The translations under genes and the position numbers were made by a program. The notes under the pieces are model-generated. The model ran no database searches and was not told the DNA's origin. It saw only the letters and a list, made by a program, of their open reading frames with translations. DNA of 32,554 nucleotides from positions 1 to 32,554 of the forward strand of contig NZ_BCSX01000038.1 of the NCBI RefSeq assembly GCF_001570425.1, in the 5' to 3' direction. Below are positions 15,900 to 24,230 of the stretch, in pieces (the stretch's first letter is position 1; each line of letters starts with the position of its first letter). Source of the stretch: Mycolicibacterium brisbanense (GTDB taxonomy: Bacteria; Actinomycetota; Actinomycetes; Mycobacteriales; Mycobacteriaceae).

Positions 15900-16904
15900 C
15901 TAACCTCCTGTGACTGCGATACGGGGATCTGCGGCGGCCTGGAGCAGGTCCACGGCCGTGTTGATGACGACGTAGAGGGCGCCCAGCATGAGCGTGACGC
16001 CGGCGATGGCCGGGAAGTCCGCCACCGGGATGCTCTGCGCGATGTACTGCCCGATGCCCGGCCAACCGAACACCTGCTCGACCACCAGAACACCCGAGAA
16101 CATCAGTCCCACTTGAAGTCCCGTCATCGACAGGGCCGCGCCGACCGAGTTGCGCAGTACGTGCCGGGCCATGATCCGGCTCTCGGAGAGGCCTTTGGCC
16201 CGCGCGGTGCGGGCGTAGTCGCTGTCGATGTCGGCCATCAGGCTGCTGCGCAATACCCGGCCGATCGCCACGGCCGGACCGATCGCGATGACCAGGGCGG
16301 GCAGGATCAGGTGGTGCAGCGCGTCGGCGACCACGTCGAACCGAGCGTGCAGCAGACCGTCGACGGTCAGCAGCCCGGTCGGCCCGTCGGGCGGATTCGG
16401 CACTCCCAGACGGCCGTTGGCGGGCACCCAGCCCAGGGTCTGATAGAAGACGATGAGCCCGAGGATGCCGAGCAGGAACATCGGCGCCGAAGACCCGGTG
16501 AACAGCACCGCGCGCAGGATCCCGGCGCCGCGCCACTTCAGGGTGGTGCTGAAGGCGAGCAGCCCGGCCAGCGCGATCGCGAGGGCCAGCCCGTACAGCG
16601 CCAGTTCCAGGGTGGCCGGGAAGAACGAACCGAGGTCGGACACCACGGCGTGTCGGGTGCGGTAGGAGGTGCCGAGGTCGCCGGTGACGGCGCCGGTCAG
16701 ATAGTGCCAGAACTGCAGCAGTACAGGGTCGTTGAGCCCCAGTGCTTCCCGCCGCGCGGCGACGGCCTGGGCGGAGGCCTGGGCACCCAGCTGAGCCTTG
16801 ACCGGATCGAGCGGCGAGATGTGCTGCAGGATGAACAGCACCGCGGTCAGCCCGACGAGGATGGCCACCATGGCACCGAGCCGGGAGGCGATGAATGTCT
16901 TCAC
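15900..16904 (-). CDS. ABC transporter permease, DppB/GsiC type
   Basis: The 334-residue membrane protein has the features of the first permease of peptide-type importers: an N-terminal membrane helix (residues 8-28), a periplasmic loop with REALGLNDPVLLQFWHYL, and five further helices. The cytoplasmic coupling motif reads RTARAKGLSESRIMARHVLRN (the EAA loop, about residues 228-248). The start is GTG 16904; GAGAG upstream is a weak ribosome site and translation may be coupled to the gene 11 bp before it. With the neighbouring permease it would form the channel of the importer served by the fused ATPase. Confidence 0.87.
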   Translation of the reverse strand: MKTFIASRLGAMVAILVGLTAVLFILQHISPLDPVKAQLGAQASAQAVAARREALGLNDPVLLQFWHYLTGAVTGDLGTSYRTRHAVVSDLGSFFPATLELALYGLALAIALAGLLAFSTTLKWRGAGILRAVLFTGSSAPMFLLGILGLIVFYQTLGWVPANGRLGVPNPPDGPTGLLTVDGLLHARFDVVADALHHLILPALVIAIGPAVAIGRVLRSSLMADIDSDYARTARAKGLSESRIMARHVLRNSVGAALSMTGLQVGLMFSGVLVVEQVFGWPGIGQYIAQSIPVADFPAIAGVTLMLGALYVVINTAVDLLQAAADPRIAVTGG

Positions 16905-16915
16905 GGGTGGCTCTC

Positions 16916-17785
16916 TCAGTTCGTTTTCATCAGATTGCGCAGACAATCGCCGGCGACGTTGGCGATCAATGCCAGCACCAGCACCCCGAGCCCCGGCATC
17001 ACCGGGATCCACCACTGCTGCAGGAAGTAGCTGAGGTTGCGGGCCGAGTCGGCGCCCAATTCCGGTGCGGGCGCGGCCTGTCCGAGCCCGAGGAACGACA
17101 ACGCCGCCAGGGTGAGGATCAACGTGCCGATGTCGAGGCTGGCGGCGACGAGCGCATTCGGTACCGCACCCGGCAGCAGGTGTCGCCCGGCGAGCCGGAA
17201 TGGGCTGACACCGGTCAGTTTCGCCGATTCGACGTGTGGCCGGGCGGCCAGCCGGGCCACCTCGCCGCGCACCAGCCGGGCATAGAACGGCCACCAGACG
17301 ATGGACACCGCGATCAGGGTGTGCAGGAAGCCCGGCCCGAGCGCGGCCACCACCGCGATCGCCAGCACCGGTGCGGGCAGGGACAGGAAGCCGTCGGTGA
17401 TGCGCATCAGCGTGGCGTCGACCCAGCCTCCGGCAGCGCCGGCGATCAGGCCGACCAGCCCGCCGATCAGCAGGCCCAGCGCCACCACCGCCAGCGCGGC
17501 GAACCAGCTGGATCGGGCGCCGTAGAGCACCCGGGACAGGATGTCGCGGCCCACGCTGTCGGTGCCGAGCAGGAATCCGTTGCTCCCCGGAGCCTGCAGC
17601 GGCATGCCCACCGGGGTCAGTGGGTTGTGCGGCGCGAGCAGCGGTACCGCGACGACGACCAGCGTCACCACGATCACCAAGGAGAACCCGGTCCAGTTGA
17701 CGATCGTCGACCGGGACTGCGGCACGACCAGGCGCCACCGCCCGCTGCCGCGAACCAGGCCGGGAACCGACACTGCGATGGCCAT
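16916..17785 (-). CDS. ABC transporter permease, DppC/GsiD type
   Basis: This is the second permease of the importer, 289 residues with about six membrane helices. It shows the family signature LLGTDSVGRDILSRVLYGAR near residue 75 and a coupling loop around VESAKLTGVSPFRLAGRHLLP (about residues 185-205). The N-terminal 30 residues are a cytoplasmic tail. ATG 17785 shares a base with the stop of the ATPase gene (TGATG), so the two are translated in step. It pairs with the DppB-type permease that follows. Confidence 0.87.
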   Translation of the reverse strand: MAIAVSVPGLVRGSGRWRLVVPQSRSTIVNWTGFSLVIVVTLVVVAVPLLAPHNPLTPVGMPLQAPGSNGFLLGTDSVGRDILSRVLYGARSSWFAALAVVALGLLIGGLVGLIAGAAGGWVDATLMRITDGFLSLPAPVLAIAVVAALGPGFLHTLIAVSIVWWPFYARLVRGEVARLAARPHVESAKLTGVSPFRLAGRHLLPGAVPNALVAASLDIGTLILTLAALSFLGLGQAAPAPELGADSARNLSYFLQQWWIPVMPGLGVLVLALIANVAGDCLRNLMKTN

Positions 17786-19773
17786 CAGAGCGCCTTCCGT
17801 TCGATACAGGCGACCTGGTGCGGATTGCCCGGGAAGCCTTCGAGGCGGACATCGAGTTGGTCGCCGCCGCAGGCGTCGACGGAGATCGGGCAGCGCGGGT
17901 GGAAGGCGCATCCGCGCGGTGGCGCCAGCGGGCTGGCCGGTTCCCCTGGCAATACCCGGGATTCGCGCCCGAGATCGGGGATCGAGTCCACCAGAGCGCG
18001 GGTGTACGGGTGGGCGGGATCGCCGATGACCTGCTCGGCGGGGCCGACTTCGACGATCCGTCCGAGGTACATGACGGCGATCCGGTCGGCGACCACCCGG
18101 GCCACCGACAGGTCGTGCGTCACGAACACCACGGACATGTCCAGACTGCGGCGCAGGTCGCCGATCAGGTTGAGCACCGACGCGGCCAGCGAGACGTCCA
18201 GCGCACTGGTCGGCTCGTCGCACAACAGCACCGGCGGCGGCACCACGGTGGCCCGCGCCAGCGAAACCCGTTGGCGCTGACCGCCCGAGAGCTGACCGGC
18301 CCGTGACTTCGCGACCTCGGCGGGCAGCCCCACCCGTGCCAGCACGTCGATGACGGCGTCGCGGCGCTGCGCCCGGGACATCCCGGTGCCGCGCAGCCGC
18401 TCGGCGATGAGCTCGCCGACCGACAGCCACGGGGTCAGGGACGCACCCGCATCCTGGAAAACCATCTGCGGCCGCTGGCCCCCCGCGAGTTTCACCATGC
18501 CGGAGCTGGCCTTCTCCAGTCCGGCGATCACCCGCAGCAAGGTGGACTTGCCGGATCCGCTCTCCCCGACCAGTGCCACCGATTCGCCGTGCCCGACGCG
18601 CAGCGTCACGCCGCGCAGTGCCTGCAGCTTGCCCCGCCGGGCGACGGAGAAGGTCTTGATGACGTCGGTCAGTTCGATCGACGGCGGATGGTCGGTGTCG
18701 GGCTTCGAAACCTCCTGTTGGGCAACGGGTTCCTGGTCGGTAGCGGTCTCGGCTTCGGCGAGCGGCCGTGCCGGTAGCAGGCACGCGCTGACCCGCGCGG
18801 GTCCCACCGAGATCGGCTCGGGTGGCGTCTTCGTGCAGTCGTCGGTGGCAAGTTCACAACGCGGGACGAAGGCGCAGCCGGGCAGCGGTGCCAGCGGGCT
18901 GGGCACCGACCCCGGCAGTGCGGCGAGCCGCCGGCCGCGGGCGGTCTGCAACGTCAGCCGGGAGCGCAGCAGACCCTGGGTGTAGGGGTGCGCCGGGCTC
19001 TGGAGAACCTCTGCGGCAGGCCCGATCTCGGCGATGCGGCCCGCGTAGAGCACTGCGATGCGGTCCGATATCTGTGCGGCCACCCCGAGGTCGTGGGTGA
19101 TGAAGACAATGCTGCACCCGATCTGGTCGCGCAGCCCTTGCAACAGCTGCAACACCTGGGCCTGGACGGTGACATCGAGTGCGGTGGTGGGTTCGTCGGC
19201 GATGATCAGTTCCGGGTCGCCCGCGATGGCCATCGCGATCATCACCCGCTGACGCAGTCCGCCGGACAGTTCATGCGGGAAGGAGCGCATCCGCCGGGCC
19301 GGATCCGGGATGCCGACCGCCGTCAACAGGCGCAGTGCCTCGTCGTCGCTGCCGGCAGCCTCTGCCACCTGCTTGCCGATCCGCATGGTCGGGTTCAGCG
19401 AGGTCATCGGATCCTGAAACACCGCGCCCAGATCCAGCCGGCGAACCTTTCGCAGCGCCTTGCCGTCACCGTTGATCATGTCGGAATTCGCAACGCGGAC
19501 CACGCCTTCGACCTTCGCGGTCGGCAGCAGGCCGAGCATCGTGAACCCGAGAACCGTCTTGCCGGAACCGGATTCGCCGACCAGCCCGACGATCTCGCCC
19601 GGCGCGATCGCCAGCGAGACCCCGCGCAGCGCATGTACGCCGCTGCCGTTGCGGCGGAAGGTGACGTACAGATCACCGACCGTTGCGACAGGCTGTGTGG
19701 TCGACGGCGCCGCGGCCCGTACTGCCGAACTGTCGACCGGTGGGGGTGCGGCCTCGATCGTGGCCTCGCGCAT
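17785..19773 (-). CDS. Fused double ABC ATPase (DppD-DppF type)
   Basis: The 662-residue protein contains two complete nucleotide-binding domains that in many importers are separate genes. Domain 1 has Walker A GESGSGKT at 66-73, signature LSGGLRQ at 169-175 and Walker B IIADEP at 190-195. Domain 2 has Walker A GESGSGKS at 403-410, signature LSGGQRQ at 495-501 and LLCDEP at 516-521. Each domain ends with the AHPYT plus GCAF-PRC cysteine-containing tail of oligopeptide-type ATPases. ATG 19773 has GGGAGG 5 nt upstream; an in-frame ATG at 19854 lacks one. This is the first gene of the allantoin block, divergent from the TetR gene. Confidence 0.9.
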   Translation of the reverse strand: MREATIEAAPPPVDSSAVRAAAPSTTQPVATVGDLYVTFRRNGSGVHALRGVSLAIAPGEIVGLVGESGSGKTVLGFTMLGLLPTAKVEGVVRVANSDMINGDGKALRKVRRLDLGAVFQDPMTSLNPTMRIGKQVAEAAGSDDEALRLLTAVGIPDPARRMRSFPHELSGGLRQRVMIAMAIAGDPELIIADEPTTALDVTVQAQVLQLLQGLRDQIGCSIVFITHDLGVAAQISDRIAVLYAGRIAEIGPAAEVLQSPAHPYTQGLLRSRLTLQTARGRRLAALPGSVPSPLAPLPGCAFVPRCELATDDCTKTPPEPISVGPARVSACLLPARPLAEAETATDQEPVAQQEVSKPDTDHPPSIELTDVIKTFSVARRGKLQALRGVTLRVGHGESVALVGESGSGKSTLLRVIAGLEKASSGMVKLAGGQRPQMVFQDAGASLTPWLSVGELIAERLRGTGMSRAQRRDAVIDVLARVGLPAEVAKSRAGQLSGGQRQRVSLARATVVPPPVLLCDEPTSALDVSLAASVLNLIGDLRRSLDMSVVFVTHDLSVARVVADRIAVMYLGRIVEVGPAEQVIGDPAHPYTRALVDSIPDLGRESRVLPGEPASPLAPPRGCAFHPRCPISVDACGGDQLDVRLEGFPGNPHQVACIERKAL

Positions 19774-19984
19774 CGTGGCCTCCCGGAAGTGAATTGGGAA
19801 TGCCGCGCCACCACCGTGTGCCGCAGCCTGTCGCTCGACAGTTTTCACTGACACCGCCGAGATCGGGTGTCGCGGGCGTAAATCAATCGGCGACTTCGGT
19901 AACAGTCACGTGTCGCGCGTTTCTATCGGGTGACAGATAGCTGCGGGTCTCCGTTGCGCACCGGCGATGGGCCACGATGGCGGT
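19774..19984. promoter_or_regulatory. Divergent control region of the allantoin block and its TetR gene
   Basis: The gap between the ATPase and TetR genes must contain the promoter of the eleven-gene block. A candidate operator half-site pair, CTATC and GATAG, lies at 19923-19940 with an 8-nt spacer, and the octamer GTGTCGCG occurs twice to its left. A CACGTG palindrome also lies close by. Position suggests binding by the TetR protein. No clear -35/-10 pair for the block was identified by eye. Confidence 0.35.
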
Positions 19985-20686
19985 ATGCCGCTCACCAGAG
20001 CAGGACGTCCGCGCCTGCACGATCAGCGGCGTCCGGGGTTGACGGCACGCGACGAAATCCTCGATGCCGCAGGGGAATTGTTCACTACAACGGGATATGC
20101 GCGAACCTCGACACGAACGATCGCAGAAGCGGTCGGCATGCGCCAGGCATCGCTGTATCACCACTTCAAAACCAAGGACGACATCCTGTGTGCGCTGCTG
20201 GAACAGACAGTCGCCCCGACACTGGGATTCGTTCCCAGCCTGCTCAGCGCCGAGCCCGCGTTGACAGCTGCAGAACACCTGCACGCGCTCGCAGCATTCG
20301 ACGGCGCCCAGCTGATGTCCGGGCACTGGAATCTCGGGGCGCTCTACCTCCTGCCCGAATTGCGGGACGCCAAGTTGCAACCGTTCTGGTCGGAGCGCGA
20401 ACGGCTGCGACTGCACTATCTGGATCTGAGCATGGCTGTGGTCAACCGCACCGGAATCCCGGCGGCCGCCGCCGATCTGCCTTTTCGGCTCGTCGAGTCC
20501 CTGGTCAACATGTGGTCGATGCCGGCAGGTCCGCAACGGGCTGAGCTACCGTTCCACGTCGCCGACGCCTGCATGCGGGTGCTGGGGCTCTCCGACGATG
20601 CCGCCGCGGACCGCCGTGAACGCAGTCATCTCGAGATCGACCGGCATACCCGGGGGGTCTGCGCCGTCCCGCCTGAGCCCGCATAG
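19985..20686 (+). CDS. TetR-family regulator, probable repressor of the allantoin block
   Basis: The 233-residue protein has a typical TetR DNA-binding domain at about residues 21-68 (ILDAAGELFTTTGY, then TIAEAVGMRQASLYHHFKTKDDIL), followed by a helical ligand-binding domain with no recognisable motif. It is transcribed away from the allantoin block, the usual arrangement for a repressor of the neighbouring operon; the inducer could be allantoin or a downstream product. ATG 19985 is preferred because a near-consensus CACGAT lies 6 nt upstream; ATG 19967 would add six residues. Its TAG stop forms the first half of the -10 element of the next gene. Confidence 0.82.
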   Translation: MPLTRAGRPRLHDQRRPGLTARDEILDAAGELFTTTGYARTSTRTIAEAVGMRQASLYHHFKTKDDILCALLEQTVAPTLGFVPSLLSAEPALTAAEHLHALAAFDGAQLMSGHWNLGALYLLPELRDAKLQPFWSERERLRLHYLDLSMAVVNRTGIPAAAADLPFRLVESLVNMWSMPAGPQRAELPFHVADACMRVLGLSDDAAADRRERSHLEIDRHTRGVCAVPPEPA

Positions 20687-20689
20687 TCT
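20684..20689 (+). promoter_or_regulatory. -10 element, leaderless promoter of the YciI-like gene
   Basis: TAGTCT is followed by the 6 nt GCATCC and then ATG. The hexamer begins on the TAG stop codon of the TetR gene. The next gene can thus start its own transcript although only 9 bp separate the two genes. Confidence 0.5.
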
Positions 20690-20695
20690 GCATCC

Positions 20696-20971
20696 ATGTT
20701 CCATGTGCTCACCCTCACCTACCTGAAGCCGGTCGAAGTTGTCGACCAGACCCGGGCGGCGCATGTCGCATGGCTCAACGACGAGGTGGCCGCCGGCCGC
20801 ATCCTGCTCGCGGGCCGCCTGGAACCGCTGAGCGGCGGCGTGTTGATCACCGGCGACATCAGCACCGAGGATGCCCAGCAGATCATCGACACCGATCCGT
20901 ACACCCTGGAGGGGCTCGTGAGCTACGAGCGGGTGTCGTTCAACGGGTCGATCCGCGCGCCCGGGCTTTGA
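20696..20971 (+). CDS. YciI-like domain protein
   Basis: The 91-residue protein fits the small alpha-beta YciI/YCII family: FHVLTLTYLKPVE, then RAAHVAWLNDEVAAGRILLAGRLEP and a DPYTLEGLVSYE segment. The conserved His (in RAAHVAWL) and Asp (in DPYT) that form the putative active site of the family are present. The physiological reaction of most members is unknown. It follows the TetR gene closely but has its own likely leaderless promoter. A stem-loop follows its stop codon. Confidence 0.8.
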   Translation: MFHVLTLTYLKPVEVVDQTRAAHVAWLNDEVAAGRILLAGRLEPLSGGVLITGDISTEDAQQIIDTDPYTLEGLVSYERVSFNGSIRAPGL

Positions 20972-20977
20972 GCCACC

Positions 20978-21003
20978 CGCTCCCAGCCCGTTCTCAGGGA
21001 GCG
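20978..21003 (+). terminator. Stem-loop after the YciI-like gene
   Basis: The arms CGCTCCC (20978-20984) and GGGAGCG (20997-21003) pair perfectly over 7 bp with a 12-nt loop, just after the stop codon. There is no U-run, so termination would be of the weak, U-less type sometimes proposed for mycobacteria. Confidence 0.35.
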
Positions 21004-21135
21004 AAGTCACAGTCGATGGCGGGACTAATGTCTGTATCGCGATGGTTGCAGGTGTCGGGCCGCGTTCTGCGGCGCACCAGTTACCTGGGCCAAGTCCCCA
21101 GAAGCACGCACTGACGACGATCGAAGAGGGCTGTG

Positions 21136-22185
21136 ATGAGCACTGTTTCCGCATATGCCGCGAACTCGGCAACCGAGCCGCTGACCAAGACCACCATCAC
21201 CCGCCGCGAGGTAGGGCCCCACGATGTGGCGTTCGACATCCACTTCGCGGGCATCTGTCACTCCGACATCCACACCGTGAAGGCCGAGTGGGGCCAGCCC
21301 AACTACCCCGTCGTCCCGGGCCACGAGATCGCCGGGGTCGTGACCGCGGTCGGCTCTGAGGTCACCAAGCACAAGGTCGGCGACCACGTGGGTGTCGGCT
21401 GCTTCGTCGATTCCTGCCGCGAATGCGACAACTGCAAGGCCGGGCTGCAGCAGTACTGCACCGGGACCGGCATGGTCGGCACGTACAACGCGACCGGCCG
21501 CGATGGCACGCCCACGTACGGCGGCTACAGCGGCGCGATCGTCGTCGACGAGAACTACGTGCTGCGGATCCCCGACAGCATCCCGCTGGACAAGGCCGCT
21601 CCCCTGCTGTGCGCCGGCATCACCCTGTACTCACCGCTGCGGCACTGGAACGCCGGCCCCGGTAAAGAGGTCGCCGTCATCGGCCTGGGCGGCCTCGGTC
21701 ACATGGGTGTCAAGATCGCGCACGCGATGGGTGCGCACGTCACCGTGCTGTCGCAGTCGCTGAAGAAGATGGAGGACGGTCTGCGGCTGGGCGCCGACGA
21801 GTACTACGCCACCAGCGACCCGGACACCTTCACCAAGCTGGCGGGCAGGTTCGACCTGATCCTCAACACGGTGTCGGCCAACCTCGACATGGGTGCGTAC
21901 CTGGGCCTGCTGGCCACCGACGGCACGCTCGTCGAGCTGGGAGCGCCGGAGAAGCCGCTGGTGGTGCCGTTCTTCCCGCTGGGCGCATACCGTCGCAGCC
22001 TGTCCGGTTCGATGATCGGCGGCATCCCCGAAACCCAGGAGATGCTCGACTTCTGCGCCGAGCATGACGTGACCCCCGAGATCGAGGTCATCCAGCCCGA
22101 CTACATCAACGAGGCCTACGAGCGCGTGCTCGCCAGCGATGTGCGGTACCGGTTCGTCATCGATACCGCTTCGCTGCGCGGCTAG
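21136..22185 (+). CDS. adhC: NADP-dependent alcohol dehydrogenase AdhC
   Basis: This 349-residue zinc-dependent medium-chain dehydrogenase of the cinnamyl-alcohol dehydrogenase group reduces aldehydes to alcohols with NADPH. Catalytic zinc ligands are C41 (GICHSD), H63 with E64 (GHE) and C159. The structural zinc is held by C94, C97, C100 and C108. The nucleotide-binding motif is GLGGLGHMG at 183-191. It matches M. tuberculosis AdhC (Rv3045) almost through its whole length. ATG 21136 has an AGAGGG ribosome site upstream; a GTG one codon earlier is less likely. Its TAG stop directly abuts the stop of the convergent DUF3349 gene. Confidence 0.93.
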   Translation: MSTVSAYAANSATEPLTKTTITRREVGPHDVAFDIHFAGICHSDIHTVKAEWGQPNYPVVPGHEIAGVVTAVGSEVTKHKVGDHVGVGCFVDSCRECDNCKAGLQQYCTGTGMVGTYNATGRDGTPTYGGYSGAIVVDENYVLRIPDSIPLDKAAPLLCAGITLYSPLRHWNAGPGKEVAVIGLGGLGHMGVKIAHAMGAHVTVLSQSLKKMEDGLRLGADEYYATSDPDTFTKLAGRFDLILNTVSANLDMGAYLGLLATDGTLVELGAPEKPLVVPFFPLGAYRRSLSGSMIGGIPETQEMLDFCAEHDVTPEIEVIQPDYINEAYERVLASDVRYRFVIDTASLRG

Positions 22186-22524
22186 TTACTCCGAGGCTGC
22201 CGCATCGCGATCGACGCCGGCCAGGGGCCAACCGACGGCGGCCAGTTTGGCCGCCACCCGGTTGATGTTCTCCGGGCCGGCGTCGTGCTCGGTGACCTCG
22301 GAGATGAATTCCGCGATCTCGTCGCGGTCGATCTTTCCGTCTGCCAGCGCGGCAGACCCGTTCGCGGTGATGTTGCGCACCACTTCCTTGACCTGATCGT
22401 CGGTCAGCGGGGTGGCGCGCAGCAGCGCCAGCAGCGGCACGCGGTCGGTGCCCGGAACGCCTTCCGGGTAGCCGGCGCGCAGCCAGTTCAGGATCGAGGT
22501 CACGAGAGACTGTGCGGTCACCAC
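22186..22524 (-). CDS. DUF3349-family protein
   Basis: The 112-residue soluble helical protein belongs to a family found mainly in mycobacteria and their relatives: SILNWLRAGYPEGVPGTDRVPLLALL near the start, then LTDDQVKEVVRNI and an acidic IDRDEIAEFISEVT segment. The family has a solved helical-bundle fold but no known role. It sits beside adhC as in M. tuberculosis, where Rv3046c occupies this place. The start is one of two adjacent GTG codons (22524 or 22521). There is no clear ribosome site, and only a partial -10 (TATGAG) lies 6 nt upstream of the first. Confidence 0.8.
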   Translation of the reverse strand: MVTAQSLVTSILNWLRAGYPEGVPGTDRVPLLALLRATPLTDDQVKEVVRNITANGSAALADGKIDRDEIAEFISEVTEHDAGPENINRVAAKLAAVGWPLAGVDRDAAASE

Positions 22525-22673
22525 GCAAGTCTCATATCACGTCGCCGTCGGCACCACCTGAGGATCGGACAGTTCCCAGGTCATTCATCGCTCGTTAATC
22601 CTTGAGCAGTGAAAAACAATCCGGCTGAACACAACCGGTGACGCTCGCGGTCACTACGGGCAGGCTCGGCGCG

Positions 22674-24125
22674 GTGACCCGTGTGATCCGCTTCAACGCC
22701 TTTGACATGAACTGCGTCGCCCATCAGTCCCCCGGGCTGTGGCGCCATCCAGCCGACCAGTCCTGGCGCTACAAGGACATCACGTACTGGACCGAACTGG
22801 CAAAGCTGTTGGAACGCGGCCGTTTTGACGGGCTGTTCATCGCCGACGTGCTCGGCACATACGACGTCTACGGCGGTAACGACGAGGCCGCGATCCGCCA
22901 GGCCGCGCAGATTCCCGTCGGCGACCCGATGCTGTTGGTCTCGGCGATGGCACTGGTCACCGAGAATCTCGGATTCGGCATCACCACCGGCACCGGTTTC
23001 GAGCATCCCTACCCGTTCGCGCGGCGGATGTCGACGCTGGACCACCTGACCAACGGCCGGATCGGCTGGAACGTCGTCACCGGCTATCTGCCTGCGGCGG
23101 CGCGCAACATGGGCCAGACCGACCAGCCCGCCCACGACGCCCGCTACGACCACGCCGACGAGTACCTCGAGGTGCTCTACAAGCTGTGGGAAGGTTCGTG
23201 GGAGGACGACGCGGTGGTGCGCGACGCCGAACGCGGGGTGTTCACCGACCCGGCCAAGGTGCACCACATCGGCCATTCCGGAACGCATTTCAGCGTCCCG
23301 GGCGTACATCTCGCGGAGCCGTCGACGCAACGCACCCCGGTGATCTACCAGGCCGGGTCCTCACCGCGCGGAGTGCGCTTCGCGGCCGAGAACGCCGAGG
23401 CGATCTTCACCGCGGCTCCCACCAAAGCCATTCTGCGCGAGACGGTTTCGACGATCCGCTCGGAACTGGAGCTGGCCGGCCGAGATCCGTACGCTGCCAA
23501 GATCTTCAACCTCACCACGATCATCACCGCCGAGACCGACGAGGAAGCCGCGGCCAAACACGCTGAGTATCTGTCCTACGGCGATCCCGAGGGTGCACTG
23601 GTGTTCATGTCCGGGTGGATGGGGGTCGACCTGGCCCGCTACGGGCTCGACGAGCCGATCGGCAACGTCGACTCGAACGCGATTCTGTCGGCGGTCAAGG
23701 CCTTCCAGTCCGCCGATCCGGACGGCCGTGAGTGGGCGGTGCGCGACATCGCCGAATGGGGCGAGATCGGCGGGATGGGCCCGCGCATCGTGGGATCCGG
23801 TGCACGCGTTGCCGATACGCTGCAGGAGTGGGTCGACGAGACCGATGTCGACGGCTTCAACCTGGCGTACGCCATCACCCCCGGCTCGTTCGCGGATTTC
23901 GTCGAGTACGTGGTCCCGGTGCTCACGGCACGGGGCGCCTACCAGACGGAGTACGCGCCGGGCAGCCTGCGCAACAAGCTGCTGGGGCGCGGCGACCGGC
24001 TCGCCGATGACCACCGCGGCGCCAGTTACCGTGTGGGCGCAGCGAATTCGACCATCATCGAGCGTCCCACCACGGTGCCGTCGTCGTCTGCTTCCACCGC
24101 CGCCCAGCCGGCGCGAGGACGATAG
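22674..24125 (+). CDS. Flavin-dependent monooxygenase, NtaA/SnaA/DszA/SoxA type
   Basis: The 483-residue protein is a bacterial-luciferase-like monooxygenase of the nitrilotriacetate/dibenzothiophene-sulfone group. Typical features are FNAFDMNCVAHQSPGLW at the start, LLERGRFDGLFIADVLG, GRIGWNVVTGYLPAAARNMG and PVIYQAGSSPRG. These enzymes use reduced FMN from a separate reductase to attack chelators, sulfones or related compounds. No reductase gene is visible nearby and the substrate is unknown. GTG 22674 is chosen since family members begin close to this point; GTG 22638 would add twelve residues. The tail (last ~40 residues) is Ser/Thr/Ala-rich and likely disordered. Confidence 0.85.
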   Translation: MTRVIRFNAFDMNCVAHQSPGLWRHPADQSWRYKDITYWTELAKLLERGRFDGLFIADVLGTYDVYGGNDEAAIRQAAQIPVGDPMLLVSAMALVTENLGFGITTGTGFEHPYPFARRMSTLDHLTNGRIGWNVVTGYLPAAARNMGQTDQPAHDARYDHADEYLEVLYKLWEGSWEDDAVVRDAERGVFTDPAKVHHIGHSGTHFSVPGVHLAEPSTQRTPVIYQAGSSPRGVRFAAENAEAIFTAAPTKAILRETVSTIRSELELAGRDPYAAKIFNLTTIITAETDEEAAAKHAEYLSYGDPEGALVFMSGWMGVDLARYGLDEPIGNVDSNAILSAVKAFQSADPDGREWAVRDIAEWGEIGGMGPRIVGSGARVADTLQEWVDETDVDGFNLAYAITPGSFADFVEYVVPVLTARGAYQTEYAPGSLRNKLLGRGDRLADDHRGASYRVGAANSTIIERPTTVPSSSASTAAQPARGR

Positions 24126-24198
24126 CTCCCCACAGCATGAGTACAGGAAACTGTCAGAAATCTGGGCAATCGAACCCGTGGCAACGATGAATCGTGGT

Positions 24199-24204
24199 TA
24201 CATT
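24199..24204 (+). promoter_or_regulatory. Candidate -10 element for the lipoprotein gene
   Basis: TACATT would start transcription near 24211 and give a leader of about 20 nt containing the ribosome site AGGGAG. No clear -35 was found. Confidence 0.4.
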
Positions 24205-24230
24205 ACCCGCTACGCCACAAGGGAGACGAC

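Noticed and set aside
19774..19854. Upstream ATG (19854) for the fused ABC ATPase
   Set aside because: It has no ribosome site, while the ATG at 19773 has GGGAGG at a good distance. The extra 27 residues match no known domain.
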